Shown piece after piece: positions 1 to 11,162 of a DNA stretch of 64,000 nt; positions within the stretch are counted from its first letter, which is position 1; every line of letters begins with the position of its first letter. The position numbers and the translations under genes were made by a program. This DNA comes from Methylophilus sp. TWE2. Lineage in GTDB: Bacteria; Pseudomonadota; Gammaproteobacteria; Burkholderiales; Methylophilaceae. A model generated the notes under the pieces. That model saw nothing but the letters and a program-made list of their open reading frames with translations. It was not told the origin of the DNA and searched no databases. Location: the NCBI RefSeq assembly GCF_001183865.1, contig NZ_CP012020.1, positions 2,413,839-2,477,838 on the forward strand. Direction: 5' to 3'.

Positions 1-526
1 TGGATCGCGTGTCAGTGTCTGAGTCACTGACGATACTTTGCTGAGCTTCGCTTTTGGCTTCGGCTTCCCGTTGCCTTTCCACCATCTTGGCATAGGCAGT
101 CTCAAGCTCATCCAACGTAATCACGCCATTGTTATCAAGATCAACATAGGAAAAATGGCGGGCGACCTGCGGCAAACACAGCGTGGCCTCTTCACGGTCC
201 AACGAATCATCATTATCGCGGTTACATTCATTAAAACGCTGCGAAATGCTGTCATGCATGGCCTTGCGTTTTTGCAACATGAGTTGATGGTCAGGGTCTG
301 TATTACGTGCGTAATCAGACAATGCCTTGCGCAAGCGTGCGCGGTCCTCCGGACTGAAATTATGCTCCAGAGTTTTGGAGAGGCCGACATCATCATTTTC
401 GATAACGCGATTATCCGTGAGCCGGATAGGTAATTTGAGATCTGCAAATACAGGGAATGCCAGCAACATGGGTGTTGTCAGCAAAAACACATGCTTCAAA
501 TGTCTGATCGCTCTAAATATCCACAT
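1..526 (-). CDS. Exported EF-hand calcium-binding protein (3' end missing)
   Basis: The reading frame runs off the left edge, so only about 175 residues are visible. The start is ATG at 526. Residues 1-34 look like a signal peptide: a basic start (MWIFRAIRHLKH), a hydrophobic stretch (VFLLTTPMLLAFPVF) and an ADL junction. Two EF-hand loops follow. One reads NRDNDDSLDREE and the other DLDNNGVITLDE, with acidic or Asn ligands at positions 1, 3, 5 and 12. The tail is charged and coil-like (KMVERQREAEAKSEAQQ). The protein probably binds Ca2+ in the periplasm or outside the cell; no enzymatic domain is visible in this part. It is divergent from ompR. Confidence 0.8.
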   Translation of the reverse strand, partial: MWIFRAIRHLKHVFLLTTPMLLAFPVFADLKLPIRLTDNRVIENDDVGLSKTLEHNFSPEDRARLRKALSDYARNTDPDHQLMLQKRKAMHDSISQRFNECNRDNDDSLDREEATLCLPQVARHFSYVDLDNNGVITLDELETAYAKMVERQREAEAKSEAQQSIVSDSDTDTRS

Positions 527-776
527 CCAAACGTAATACCTTACTGCCGTTTCACCAGGACTTCTTTTTAAACAACCGTTTTTAAAAGTGAAACAAGCAT
601 GATTAACATGGCTGATATTGCCTGAGTTTGTCTCAGGCGGCTTACCATAGCGCAAATATGGCCGCTCAATCCACTTATTTAACACAAAATAGCACTTTGT
701 TCAAAGCGGTTTCGCGATTTTGAGCAAAGCATCTTGCCTCATGATTGTAACTGCAATATTTCATCGCTGACGCTAT

Positions 777-832
777 TTGTAACCAAGTTGTAACTGCTCC
801 CACTTCATGCCCGTCAGAGCTTAGAGTATAAT
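777..832 (+). promoter_or_regulatory. Candidate ompR promoter with OmpR-type direct repeats
   Basis: The 417-bp gap between the EF-hand gene and ompR holds TTGTAAC at 777-783 and again at 788-794, an exact 11-bp period, which is the spacing of tandem half-sites for the OmpR/PhoB winged-helix family. A third TTGTAAC lies at 745-751. Downstream is TATAAT at 827-832 with a weak TTCATG 17 bp before it. I infer autoregulation or control by a paralogous regulator. Nothing else recognisable was seen in this gap. Confidence 0.45.
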
Positions 833-943
833 TATTAACGATAAGTTTACGGCCCCGCCGTTTTCCCTGTCTAATGTCAGGTCAGCCTGATAGCAATCTA
901 GTGCGTTAACAAGCACGCCCGCTTCTGTGTAAAAAGGTACGTA

Positions 944-1669
944 ATGGCAGAACAGTTAAAAAAAATCTTGATGGTCGATGATGATTTGCGTATGCGAGAG
1001 CTATTACAGCGCTACCTCACAGAACAAGGATTCAATATCAAATCGGTTTCTGATGGCAAGGAAATGGACAAGGCCATGTCTGCCGAGAGTTTTGATTTAT
1101 TGATTCTCGACCTCATGCTGCCGGGTGAAGATGGCCTGGCGATTTGCCGACGCCTGCGTGGTTCTAACCATCTCACACCCATCATCATGCTTACCGCGCG
1201 TGGCGACGAAGTTGACCGTATCGTTGGCCTGGAAATGGGGGCAGATGATTACCTGCCAAAACCGTTTAACCCACGTGAACTGCTTGCCCGTATCAACGCT
1301 GTGTTACGTCGTCACGAAATCACGCCCAAGACCACGACAGAAGAAAAGACGTCAGCCTTCCAGTTCGGCGACTTTGTGTTTGATACCAATACCCGCAGCC
1401 TCACCAAAAATGGCGCACCCATTACGATTACCAGTGGTGAATTCACCCTATTAAAAGTGTTTACCGAACACCCGCGCCAGCCACTGTCACGAGACCGTCT
1501 GATGCAACTGGCACGCGGGCGCGAACTGGATGTATTTGATCGAAGCATAGATGTACAAGTGTCGCGCCTGCGCCGCATTATTGAGCCGGATCCAGCACAC
1601 CCTCGTTATCTGCAAACCATGTGGGGCTTTGGTTATGTGTTTATCCCGGATGGCGAAGCGCCACAATAA
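944..1669 (+). CDS. ompR: OmpR-family response regulator
   Basis: This 241-residue two-component regulator has a receiver domain (about residues 7-122) and a winged-helix DNA-binding domain (about 140-235). Acidic-pocket residues lie in MVDDD near residue 12. The phospho-acceptor is D56 in LLILDLMLPG, with T84 and K106 (YLPKPF) at the usual places. The C-terminus carries the typical SxDVQVSRLRR-IEPDP and GxGYVF pattern. The sensor kinase gene follows 24 bp later, so this is an OmpR-EnvZ pair that would control porins or envelope genes in response to osmotic or envelope conditions. The family call is firm; the regulon is unknown. Confidence 0.93.
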   Translation: MAEQLKKILMVDDDLRMRELLQRYLTEQGFNIKSVSDGKEMDKAMSAESFDLLILDLMLPGEDGLAICRRLRGSNHLTPIIMLTARGDEVDRIVGLEMGADDYLPKPFNPRELLARINAVLRRHEITPKTTTEEKTSAFQFGDFVFDTNTRSLTKNGAPITITSGEFTLLKVFTEHPRQPLSRDRLMQLARGRELDVFDRSIDVQVSRLRRIIEPDPAHPRYLQTMWGFGYVFIPDGEAPQ

Positions 1670-1693
1670 CCCTCTGTCTCCGCTCTAGCCCCA

Positions 1694-3007
1694 GTGCGCT
1701 TACTGCCCCGCAGACTGCTGTCCAGAATCATGTTACTGATTGCCATTTTGCTGGCCGTCAGTATTTACGCATCGCTTAAAATCTTTGATTACTTTGATCG
1801 CGAACCGCGTGCTACGGCGGCAGCCCTGCAGGCCGTCACCATTGTCAACTATACCCGCGCATCGCTGATTGCCTCACATGAAAACCGTCGCCTGGCCTTG
1901 CTATCAGAGCTGTCCGGGCGTGAAGGCGTACGTGTGTATGCTGCAGACTTTTTGGAAGATATTGAGCCCTTACCGGCAGACCCTTTCATTAACCTGGTGG
2001 CGCTCAAAATCCGTGAACGGCTGGGCGAAGAAACCATCATCACAGTCAATCATTACGATATCCCTGGCTTGTGGATCAGCTTTAATCTCGGCCAGGATGA
2101 TTTCTGGGTTGTGATCCCAAAAATTCAGGTGGATCGCCCCTTTCCCTGGCATTGGCTGGGATGGGCGGCCGTGGTCGGCTTGCTGTCATTAGTAGGGGGC
2201 TATTTGCTGACCGCCCGCATCAACCGGCCGCTGACCATGCTGGTACATGCCGCAGAACGGCTTCGTAATGGCGAGCCCGCGCCCAAACTGCCAGTGGATA
2301 GTGTGGAAGAACTACGCGAAGTGACGCACACCTTTAATGAAATGGCGGAATCGCTGGCACGGCTGGATGCAGAACGTACTTTGCTGCTGGCAGGTGTATC
2401 TCACGATATCCGCACGCCGCTAGCACGCTTGCGGCTGGCAGTAGAAATGCTGCCGCAAGAAGCCGACTATATGAAACAGGGCATGATTGAAGATATTTCC
2501 GATATGGACAATATCATCCACCAGTTTCTGGATTTTGTTCGCGGCGTTGAAGGCGAGCCCACCCGCATGATGGATATTAACGATTTGCTCAATGCCCTGG
2601 CAGAACGGCAACGTCGTGCCGGCCGTGAGCTTAAAATCTCATTAGGACCCAAATACTTTATCCCCATTCGGCCGCTGGCCATGCAACGTCTGCTCGACAA
2701 CCTGGTGGGCAACGCCTACAACTATGGTAAAGGCAAGGTCGAGGTGCGTAGTCAGGTCATGGCCGACAAGATTGTCATCAGCGTGCTCGACAATGGACCC
2801 GGCATTCCTCCCGAACACGCAGAGCGCTTATTGCGTCCATTTGAGCGTATGGACAGCGCACGAAACAAATATGAAGGAGGCAGCGGCTTAGGATTAGCCA
2901 TCTGTAACCGCATTGCCGCCTTGCACGGCGGCCAGCTGGCGCTGCTTAACCGGCCAGAAGGCGGCCTGGAAGCCAGACTTTCGCTACCTATCCTGCCGAA
3001 TACCTGA
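1694..3007 (+). CDS. envZ: EnvZ-like sensor histidine kinase
   Basis: This 437-residue inner-membrane kinase has TM1 at about 11-28, a periplasmic loop, TM2 at about 154-172, HAMP, a dimerisation domain with phospho-accepting H237 (GVSHDIRTPLARL), and a HATPase domain. The HATPase shows an N box (LLDNLVGNAYNYG), a G1 box (DNGPGIP) and a G2 box (GGSGLGLAI). The only sensible start is GTG at 1694, with no clear Shine-Dalgarno sequence, which fits translation coupled to ompR. It would phosphorylate D56 of the upstream regulator. It ends 3 bp before the convergent cysG. Confidence 0.92.
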   Translation: MRLLPRRLLSRIMLLIAILLAVSIYASLKIFDYFDREPRATAAALQAVTIVNYTRASLIASHENRRLALLSELSGREGVRVYAADFLEDIEPLPADPFINLVALKIRERLGEETIITVNHYDIPGLWISFNLGQDDFWVVIPKIQVDRPFPWHWLGWAAVVGLLSLVGGYLLTARINRPLTMLVHAAERLRNGEPAPKLPVDSVEELREVTHTFNEMAESLARLDAERTLLLAGVSHDIRTPLARLRLAVEMLPQEADYMKQGMIEDISDMDNIIHQFLDFVRGVEGEPTRMMDINDLLNALAERQRRAGRELKISLGPKYFIPIRPLAMQRLLDNLVGNAYNYGKGKVEVRSQVMADKIVISVLDNGPGIPPEHAERLLRPFERMDSARNKYEGGSGLGLAICNRIAALHGGQLALLNRPEGGLEARLSLPILPNT

Positions 3008-3010
3008 TCT

Positions 3011-4399
<1,389 letters not shown>

Positions 4400-4510
4400 G
4401 CAGAGAAGACTTCGACAAGAAAAGTGTATTTTACCGCAGTCCGTTGTCTTGGCTGGGGTTTCCCCTGCAAATACGCTAAAATACTGTTTTTGTGAGAAAT
4501 TTAACGTTCG

Positions 4511-5848
4511 ATGAAGCAGGACAGCGGAAAAAAGATATTCATTAAGTCGTTTGGTTGCCAGATGAATGAATACGATGCTTCACGCATGGTGGACTTAATG
4601 CGTGAGCACGATGGCATGACCCAGACTGACAAGATGGAAGAAGCGGATGTCATTCTGCTCAACACCTGCTCGGTGCGCGAAAAAGCCGAAGAAAAAGTCT
4701 TCAGCCATCTCGGCCGCATGATTCCACTCAAAGAAAAAAATCCCAACCTTGTGATTGGGGTTGGCGGCTGCGTGGCCAGCCAGGAAGGCGAAGCCATCAT
4801 AGCGCGTGCGCCTTATGTCGATGTGGTGTTCGGCCCGCAAACCCTGCACCGCCTGCCCGAGCTGATTAAAGCCAAACAAGCGGCAGACAAACCACAAGTG
4901 GACATTGCCTTCCCCGAGATTGAGAAGTTTGACCATTTACCGCCGCCCCGCGTCGAAGGCGCCACCGCATTCTTAAGCATTATGGAAGGCTGCAGCAAAT
5001 ATTGCAGCTTCTGCGTGGTGCCCTACACCCGCGGCGAAGAGTTCTCGCGTCCGTTTGAAGACATCATTACCGAAGCCATCCAGTTGGCTGAACAAGGCGT
5101 CAAAGAGATCACGTTGCTTGGTCAAAACGTCAATGCCTACCGCGTGCCATATCAAGGTATAGAAGCCGATTTAGCACTGTTGATTGAAACGATTGCAGAA
5201 CTGCCGCAAATTGAGCGCATCCGCTACACCACCAGCCACCCGAATGAAATGAGCGAGCGTTTGATTGCCTGTCACGCTAATGTCCCTAAACTGGCGAATC
5301 AATTGCACCTACCGGTACAAGCTGGCAGCGACCGCATTTTAATGGCGATGAAACGCAACTACACGGCCTTGCAATACAAAGGCCTGATCCGCAAATTGAA
5401 AGCGGCAAACCCGCTATTAACAATTACCAGCGACATCATTGTCGGCTTTCCTGGCGAAACTGAAAAAGACTTTCAGGCCACACTAAAACTCATGCGCGAT
5501 GTGGGCTTTGATTACAGTTTCAGCTTTTTATACAGCCCACGCCCTGGTACCCCGGCCAGCTATTTGCCGGATGAAACACCGCAAGCCGACAAGGCGGCGT
5601 GGCTTAAGCAATTGCAAACCGAAAACGAAGCGAATGGTGACGCCATTAGCCGCGCCATGCTGGGCACGGTGCAACGCGTACTGATTGATGGCCCGTCGTG
5701 GAAAGACCCTAACCTGCTGGCAGGTAAAACCGACAATGGCCGTGTTGTCGATATTGCCGCCAATGCAAGTTGTATCCACCAAATGGTGCAAGTGAAAATT
5801 ACCGACGTCTACAACCCCAAACGCCTGGTCGGCGAAATAGTGAATTAA
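4511..5848 (+). CDS. miaB: tRNA-2-methylthio-N6-isopentenyladenosine synthase MiaB
   Basis: This 445-residue radical-SAM methylthiotransferase methylthiolates i6A37 of tRNAs that read UNN codons. The N-terminal UPF0004 domain carries the auxiliary-cluster cysteines C16 (FGCQMNEYD), C53 ([12 protein letters not shown]) and C87 ([11 protein letters not shown]). The radical-SAM motif CSKYCSFC gives C161, C165 and C168. A TRAM domain closes the protein. It is complete, and phoH starts 3 bp after its stop. Confidence 0.97.
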   Translation: MKQDSGKKIFIKSFGCQMNEYDASRMVDLMREHDGMTQTDKMEEADVILLNTCSVREKAEEKVFSHLGRMIPLKEKNPNLVIGVGGCVASQEGEAIIARAPYVDVVFGPQTLHRLPELIKAKQAADKPQVDIAFPEIEKFDHLPPPRVEGATAFLSIMEGCSKYCSFCVVPYTRGEEFSRPFEDIITEAIQLAEQGVKEITLLGQNVNAYRVPYQGIEADLALLIETIAELPQIERIRYTTSHPNEMSERLIACHANVPKLANQLHLPVQAGSDRILMAMKRNYTALQYKGLIRKLKAANPLLTITSDIIVGFPGETEKDFQATLKLMRDVGFDYSFSFLYSPRPGTPASYLPDETPQADKAAWLKQLQTENEANGDAISRAMLGTVQRVLIDGPSWKDPNLLAGKTDNGRVVDIAANASCIHQMVQVKITDVYNPKRLVGEIVN

Positions 5849-5850
5849 GC

Positions 5851-6801
5851 ATGGAAATCACCCTCAGCCCTGAAGACAACCTGATGCTGGCCAACTTATG
5901 CGGCCCGCTCGATGAAAATATCCGTCAACTGGCCAACGGCCTGGATATCGACATCAACCGCCGCGGCAGCACGTTTTACTTGAGCGGCAACCAAACCAAT
6001 ATGCGGCTGGGCGCGCAAATGCTGGAAAACTTCTACGCCCGCTCAAAAAAACCGATTGAGCTCGAAGATATTCAACTCGGTCTGGTAGAAATCGACAAAC
6101 TCAAGCCAGAAGAAGTCAGCAGCAGCGCCATGCCAACGCTAATGACGCGCCGCGGCGACTTGCACGGCCGCACGCCGCGCCAGGTCAGCTACCTGCAACA
6201 GATACAAGACCACGACATCACCTTTGGCATCGGCCCCGCAGGCACCGGCAAAACCTACCTGGCCGTCGCCAGTGCAGTGGATGCCATGACGCGTGACCGC
6301 GTGAAAAGAATCGTGTTAGTCCGTCCGGCAGTGGAAGCCGGTGAACGCCTGGGCTTCTTGCCAGGCGATTTAAATCAAAAGGTTGACCCCTACCTGCGCC
6401 CGTTATATGACGCCTTGTATGACCTGGCGGGTTACGACACGGTGAACAAAATGTTCGAACGTGGCGCCATTGAAGTCGCGCCGCTGGCCTATATGCGTGG
6501 ACGCACGCTGAATCAGAGTTTTATTATTCTGGACGAAGCGCAAAACACCACACCGGAACAAATGAAAATGTTCTTAACCCGTATCGGCTTTGGCACCAAA
6601 GCCGTGATTACCGGCGACGTCACGCAGATTGACTTGCAACGCCACCAGAAAAGCGGCCTGGTAGAAGCACAGAAAATCCTCAAGGAAGTCAAAGGCATAG
6701 CCTTTACCCAATTTATGTCGCAAGACGTGGTACGGCATCCGTTGGTGCAGAAAATTATTAATGCTTATGAGAAATTTGAGCAGCACGCAGAAAAGAGCTA
6801 A
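5851..6801 (+). CDS. phoH: PhoH-like ATPase (PhoH/YbeZ)
   Basis: This 316-residue P-loop ATPase of the PhoH family has Walker A GPAGTGKT at 128-135 and Walker B FIILDEAQN. The start is ATG at 5851, two bases after the miaB stop; a longer frame would overlap miaB for no reason. The family partners YbeY and acts in RNA metabolism and ribosome maturation. The usual order is miaB-phoH-ybeY-corC, but here the next gene is convergent and no ybeY follows. Confidence 0.94.
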   Translation: MEITLSPEDNLMLANLCGPLDENIRQLANGLDIDINRRGSTFYLSGNQTNMRLGAQMLENFYARSKKPIELEDIQLGLVEIDKLKPEEVSSSAMPTLMTRRGDLHGRTPRQVSYLQQIQDHDITFGIGPAGTGKTYLAVASAVDAMTRDRVKRIVLVRPAVEAGERLGFLPGDLNQKVDPYLRPLYDALYDLAGYDTVNKMFERGAIEVAPLAYMRGRTLNQSFIILDEAQNTTPEQMKMFLTRIGFGTKAVITGDVTQIDLQRHQKSGLVEAQKILKEVKGIAFTQFMSQDVVRHPLVQKIINAYEKFEQHAEKS

Positions 6802-6838
6802 CTTACCAGCAGTGCATGGGGGTGACCATAATCACCAT

Positions 6839-9202
6839 TTATAAAGGTGTATTGGTCTTTACGCGGTTAATTTCCTGCAACCAGAGATCAACCGGTTGCG
6901 GTCTGGAAAACAAATATCCCTGTTGCACGATTTCAGCTTTTGCGTTTAACAGGACAGACTGTGCCTCTGTCTCTACCCCTTCGGCGACAACCCTCAAGCC
7001 TAACTTTTGGGCGACGGCGAGGATGGCGTCAATTAACACTTCATCACTCTGATTGGTCGGTGCATCCTGCACAAAAGTTTTGTCTATTTTAAGTTCGTGG
7101 ACGGGTAGTTTTTTAAGGTAAGCTAAAGATGAAAAGCCGGTCCCAAAATCATCTATCGAAAAATGGATACCCAGACTACTGAGCATCTTCATTTTCTGGA
7201 CAACCTCTTCAAGATTATTTAACACCATACCTTCAGTGACTTCCAGCATAATTCTGTCTCCACTCAAGCCATAGATTGAGAGCATCTGCTTGATTGAATC
7301 GGTAAACGTGTGCTGCCTGAATGTTCGTGGGCTGATATTAACCGAGATCCTGTGCTGGAATGTTTGCAAGTGGGGAGAGACCAGAAGCTTGCATACTTCG
7401 TGCAGGACAAAATGATCAATTTGCGTAATCAAATCCGAGTCTTCGGCCACAGGAATGAAAATGTTGGGTGGGATAAATCCTTGCTCCGGATGCTCCCACC
7501 TTAGTAACGCTTCTGCTCCAACGACCTCGGCCGAGGCATTGACCTGAGACTGAAGATACAACTGTAGCTCTTGACCAAGCAAGGCATCGTGCAAGTCACG
7601 CTCCACCTGATAATACCTTTCAACAGCCTGTGCCATGGGCGACTCAAAAAATACGGTTTGATTGCCTCCTCGCTGTTTGGCAATATGCAGCGCCGTATCT
7701 GCATTTTTTAACACCGTCAGCGCCGTATCATTATTGGCCTCAGGAAAAAGGATCACGCCGATACTGGCTGTAATATGCAGTGGTGTCCCCTGAATGCTAA
7801 ACGGCTGCATGATCACTTTGGAAACGTTGCCCACAATCGTGGCGGCATGATGCGCCATGGTCCCTTCGTACGACAAAGGGTGATGGATATGAATGGCAAA
7901 CTCATCTCCACCATAACGGGCGATCATGGCTTGATCAAAATTCAAATCCATTAAACTTTGCGCTACACTTTTAAGCACATCGTCGCCAAATCGATGACCA
8001 CGCGCATCATTCAAATGCTTGAAATGATCAATATTGATCAGCATCAGAATGTCATTCTGCATTTGACGCTGAGCGGAAGATAAATGCTGGCTTAAATGGC
8101 TGATCAGCAAATTGCGATTAGCCAACCCGGTGAGTGTGTCGTAATTGGCTAATCGATAAGCCTCCTCTTCCGCTTTTCTTTGCAGGGTGATGTCCTGCTG
8201 CACAGATAGATAATGCGTGATGTCGCCTTTATCGTCCCGCACCGGTGCAACCACAGCCTGCTCTACATATTCAGTACCATCTTTACGAAGGTTGATAAAG
8301 CTACCGTGCCAGACCTTGCCTTGCAGCAGGCTATTCCATAAGGCCTCTATAGATGATTTGGGGGTCTTATGAGACGCCCTGAACCCCGGATTTTTTCCTA
8401 ACACCTCAGCAGCGGTATAACCGCTATTAATTTCGAAGGCTTTATTCACGTACTCAATGTTGCCGTCGAGATTGGTGATAATTGTATTCACAGGCGACTG
8501 TTCTATGGCCTGTGACAATTGACGCATGCGGGACTCAAGCGCTTTTCGCTCTGTAATATCCCACATAATCCCCTGCAGGTAGCTAATGTGATTGTGCTCA
8601 TCTTCTATATAAACGGCTTCATCATGAAAGATTCGCCACTCGCCATTTTTCGTCCTAAGCCTGTACTCACAGGAGAAGCCCGTTTTGTTCTGATGGGCGA
8701 TCTCCAAGGCCTTGATGGCAATCGGTCTGTCTTCTGGATGTATCTTCTCCATCCATGCCTCAGGGGAGGCCAGCCATTCTTCCAAGGTATATCCAAGCTC
8801 GCGTATTTTAGGGCTGACGTAGACATTTGAACTCGCATCATTGATATTGGCGCGATAGATAATCGCCGGCACCTGCTCAGTCAGGGAGCGATAAATCGCC
8901 TCGCTTTTAGACAGCTCTTCCAGGGCTTTGTGCTCGGCCGCTTGTGAAACCAACACTCTGTGCAACAGTCTCTTGACCAGCACGTACAACAAAAGCGTGG
9001 TCAGCCCAACAAACAGCCAGCCTTTTAAAATACTGACCTGGGTGATTTTTCCCGGCTCTTTGAACAACAAGCTGACAAAGGAGTCTGACAGCCAGATATA
9101 TAAAGCCGATACGACCGCATAGACAAAAACCACTTTAAGCACCCCTTGCTCAAAGTTGCCATGCTTAAAAAGTGCTTTTGCTCTACTTGCTAAAGACTCC
9201 AT
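6839..9202 (-). CDS. Membrane PAS-PAS-GGDEF-EAL cyclic-di-GMP protein
   Basis: About 787 residues. Two membrane segments near the N-terminus (VLKVVFVYAVVSALYIWL and GWLFVGLTTLLLYVLV) are followed by a PAS/PAC pair (about 85-335), a GGDEF domain with intact RYGGDEFAIH, and an EAL domain. The EAL domain keeps its catalytic signature: EALLRW, SVNISPRTF, LEVTEG, DDFGTGFSS, K in ELKIDKTF, and EGVE. Both halves could be active, so the protein may make or degrade c-di-GMP according to the PAS signal. ATG at 9202 is preferred (CAGGGAATGGG just upstream) over an in-frame TTG at 9229. It is a single gene, convergent with phoH. Confidence 0.92.
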   Translation of the reverse strand: MESLASRAKALFKHGNFEQGVLKVVFVYAVVSALYIWLSDSFVSLLFKEPGKITQVSILKGWLFVGLTTLLLYVLVKRLLHRVLVSQAAEHKALEELSKSEAIYRSLTEQVPAIIYRANINDASSNVYVSPKIRELGYTLEEWLASPEAWMEKIHPEDRPIAIKALEIAHQNKTGFSCEYRLRTKNGEWRIFHDEAVYIEDEHNHISYLQGIMWDITERKALESRMRQLSQAIEQSPVNTIITNLDGNIEYVNKAFEINSGYTAAEVLGKNPGFRASHKTPKSSIEALWNSLLQGKVWHGSFINLRKDGTEYVEQAVVAPVRDDKGDITHYLSVQQDITLQRKAEEEAYRLANYDTLTGLANRNLLISHLSQHLSSAQRQMQNDILMLINIDHFKHLNDARGHRFGDDVLKSVAQSLMDLNFDQAMIARYGGDEFAIHIHHPLSYEGTMAHHAATIVGNVSKVIMQPFSIQGTPLHITASIGVILFPEANNDTALTVLKNADTALHIAKQRGGNQTVFFESPMAQAVERYYQVERDLHDALLGQELQLYLQSQVNASAEVVGAEALLRWEHPEQGFIPPNIFIPVAEDSDLITQIDHFVLHEVCKLLVSPHLQTFQHRISVNISPRTFRQHTFTDSIKQMLSIYGLSGDRIMLEVTEGMVLNNLEEVVQKMKMLSSLGIHFSIDDFGTGFSSLAYLKKLPVHELKIDKTFVQDAPTNQSDEVLIDAILAVAQKLGLRVVAEGVETEAQSVLLNAKAEIVQQGYLFSRPQPVDLWLQEINRVKTNTPL

Positions 9203-9359
9203 CCCATTCCCTGGCCTAGGTAATTGCAAAGTGTATTTATGGAAAATTTATTAGGCTATTAATTATCGCGCAGTCTAACACAAGGATTCACACTAACACT
9301 GAAGCCTAGAGTCAAACATGGGCTGAATATGCTGCATTAAACACTTCGTGCAAAATCGC

Positions 9360-9992
9360 TCAGGACAACCTCTCGCTGGCGGTCATAGCAAAGACAGGAA
9401 ATTTTTGCATGATTTCTGCAAACAAGGCACTCTCCACCCAAGTCGCCAGCCACACACGTAACCTGGAATATGGACTCATTACGAACCATTCCGTATCCAC
9501 CGCTGCAAATTGCCGAATAAACGGGAATATGGCGACATCAGCCATGCTGGGTTTATCACCAAGCAAATAGTCATGCTGCGCTAACGCGGCTTCCAGCCTT
9601 TGCAAAAAATGCTCACCTTGCTCACGGTAATAAGCTTGCGTATGTTCAGGGTAACGGTCAGGATATTTATAGCGATCTAACGCTTTTTTGAAGTCACCGT
9701 CGTTGATGGTAATCAGCGCGTTTACTGCTTCAGGCGCTGCATTCAGCCAGCCCTGCGGATCATTCTGGGCAAGTGCCCACTGCATGATATCCAGGCTTTG
9801 TTCAAGCACGGTGCCATCAGGCAGTTGCATTACCGGCACGGTGCCTTTGGGGGAAATCTGCAGTAAATGTACAGGTTTTTCACGTAGGGAAATCTCGCGT
9901 ACTTCTACCTGAATATTCGCCGCCCAGATCGCCATACGGGCGCGCATGGCGTAGGGACAACGGCGGTAGGAGTAAAGTATAGGTAGCGCCAT
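9360..9992 (-). CDS. Glutathione S-transferase-like protein
   Basis: About 210 residues, with a thioredoxin-like N-terminal GST domain (YSYRRCPYAMRAR, cis-Pro in KGTVPVM, DGTVLEQSLDIMQW) and an all-helical C-terminal domain (GDKPSMADVAIFPFIRQF). The CPYA motif near the start resembles glutaredoxin-like or Omega-class GSTs, in which Cys rather than Tyr or Ser is the working residue. The ATG at 9992 overlaps the pyrD stop as TGATG, suggesting translational coupling; an in-frame TTG at 10013 would add seven residues. The substrate is unknown. Confidence 0.85.
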   Translation of the reverse strand: MALPILYSYRRCPYAMRARMAIWAANIQVEVREISLREKPVHLLQISPKGTVPVMQLPDGTVLEQSLDIMQWALAQNDPQGWLNAAPEAVNALITINDGDFKKALDRYKYPDRYPEHTQAYYREQGEHFLQRLEAALAQHDYLLGDKPSMADVAIFPFIRQFAAVDTEWFVMSPYSRLRVWLATWVESALFAEIMQKFPVFAMTASERLS

Positions 9993-11008
9993 CAGAGGAG
10001 TGCGCGACGACAATCTTTAATCAGTTGCGGCCCTTTATAAATCAGGCCACTGTATAGCTGGACCAAACTGGCGCCTGCGGCCATTTTTTCTTTGGCATCG
10101 TCGCCGTTCAAAATACCGCCCACACCAATAATCGGCAGACTGCCCTGCAAACTGGCCGCGAGTGTTTGAATGACACGTGTTGAACCGGCTTTTACCGGTG
10201 CGCCAGACAACCCACCTGCTTCTTCTGCATTCGGCAATCCAGCCACGGCATCGCGTGACAAGGTGGTGTTAGTGGCAATCACGCCGTCCATGCGGTGCTG
10301 CATCAGCAGTTCAGCGATTTCTTGCACTTGCTCGGTGGTTAAATCGGGAGCGATTTTGAGCACAACTGGCACATATTTGCCATGCAATTGCGAGAGGATT
10401 TTTTGCTCGGCTTTGAGTGTCGCCAGCAGCTGGCCCAGCGCTTCTTTTTCTTGTAACGCACGCAGGTTTTTGGTGTTGGGTGAGGAAATATTCACCGTGA
10501 TATAACTGGCATGGTTATACACTTTGCGCATGCAGGTGAGGTAGTCTTCAGCAGCGCGATCGTTCGGGGTATCGAAATTTTTACCAATATTAATGCCCAA
10601 GATGCCTTTGAATTTGGCTGCTTTGACATTCTGGATCAGCTGATCGACACCCAGGTTATTAAATCCAAAACGGTTAATAATGGCTTCGGCTTGTGGCAAA
10701 CGGAACAACCGTGGTTTTGGATTACCTGGTTGAGCGCGTGGCGTGACCGTCCCCACTTCAATAAAGCCAAAACCGAGCGCGGCCATGCCGTCGATGACCG
10801 CCGCATTTTTATCTAGCCCTGCAGCAAGACCGACCGGGTTAGGGAATGTCAGCCCCATCACTTCGATGGGTTGATCGGGCAAACGTGGAGCAACCAATTT
10901 CAGCAGTCCCATTCTTTCTGCACGGTTGAGCGATTGCAAGGTAATATCGTGTGCTTGCTCTGCATCAAGTTGGAACAGCAGAGGTTTAAGCAGGGGGTAG
11001 ATATTCAT
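9992..11008 (-). CDS. pyrD: Dihydroorotate dehydrogenase (quinone), class 2
   Basis: This 338-residue class 2, membrane-associated enzyme oxidises dihydroorotate with ubiquinone in pyrimidine synthesis. The family signature is clear: [38 protein letters not shown], catalytic S175 in [14 protein letters not shown], and GVGGI near the end. The N-terminal [16 protein letters not shown] helix is the membrane and quinone-tunnel segment typical of class 2. It ends in a TGATG overlap with the GST-like gene. Confidence 0.97.
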   Translation of the reverse strand: MNIYPLLKPLLFQLDAEQAHDITLQSLNRAERMGLLKLVAPRLPDQPIEVMGLTFPNPVGLAAGLDKNAAVIDGMAALGFGFIEVGTVTPRAQPGNPKPRLFRLPQAEAIINRFGFNNLGVDQLIQNVKAAKFKGILGINIGKNFDTPNDRAAEDYLTCMRKVYNHASYITVNISSPNTKNLRALQEKEALGQLLATLKAEQKILSQLHGKYVPVVLKIAPDLTTEQVQEIAELLMQHRMDGVIATNTTLSRDAVAGLPNAEEAGGLSGAPVKAGSTRVIQTLAASLQGSLPIIGVGGILNGDDAKEKMAAGASLVQLYSGLIYKGPQLIKDCRRALL

Positions 11009-11162
11009 ACTTCAATTTCCTGAACAGGGTTTGCAACTTTACAGCCTATGACAATATTTGCTGCTTACATCACTTTTGCGTTACATCAAAAACCATATTG
11101 ATAATAGGGTTCAAAATAATCCTCAGATGGCTTGCAAGATTATCTGACAGGAGGAACCCAAT

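Noticed and set aside
6802..6838. GGTGA/TCACC hairpin between phoH and the c-di-GMP gene
   Set aside because: A 5-bp stem without a T tract is too weak to call a terminator.
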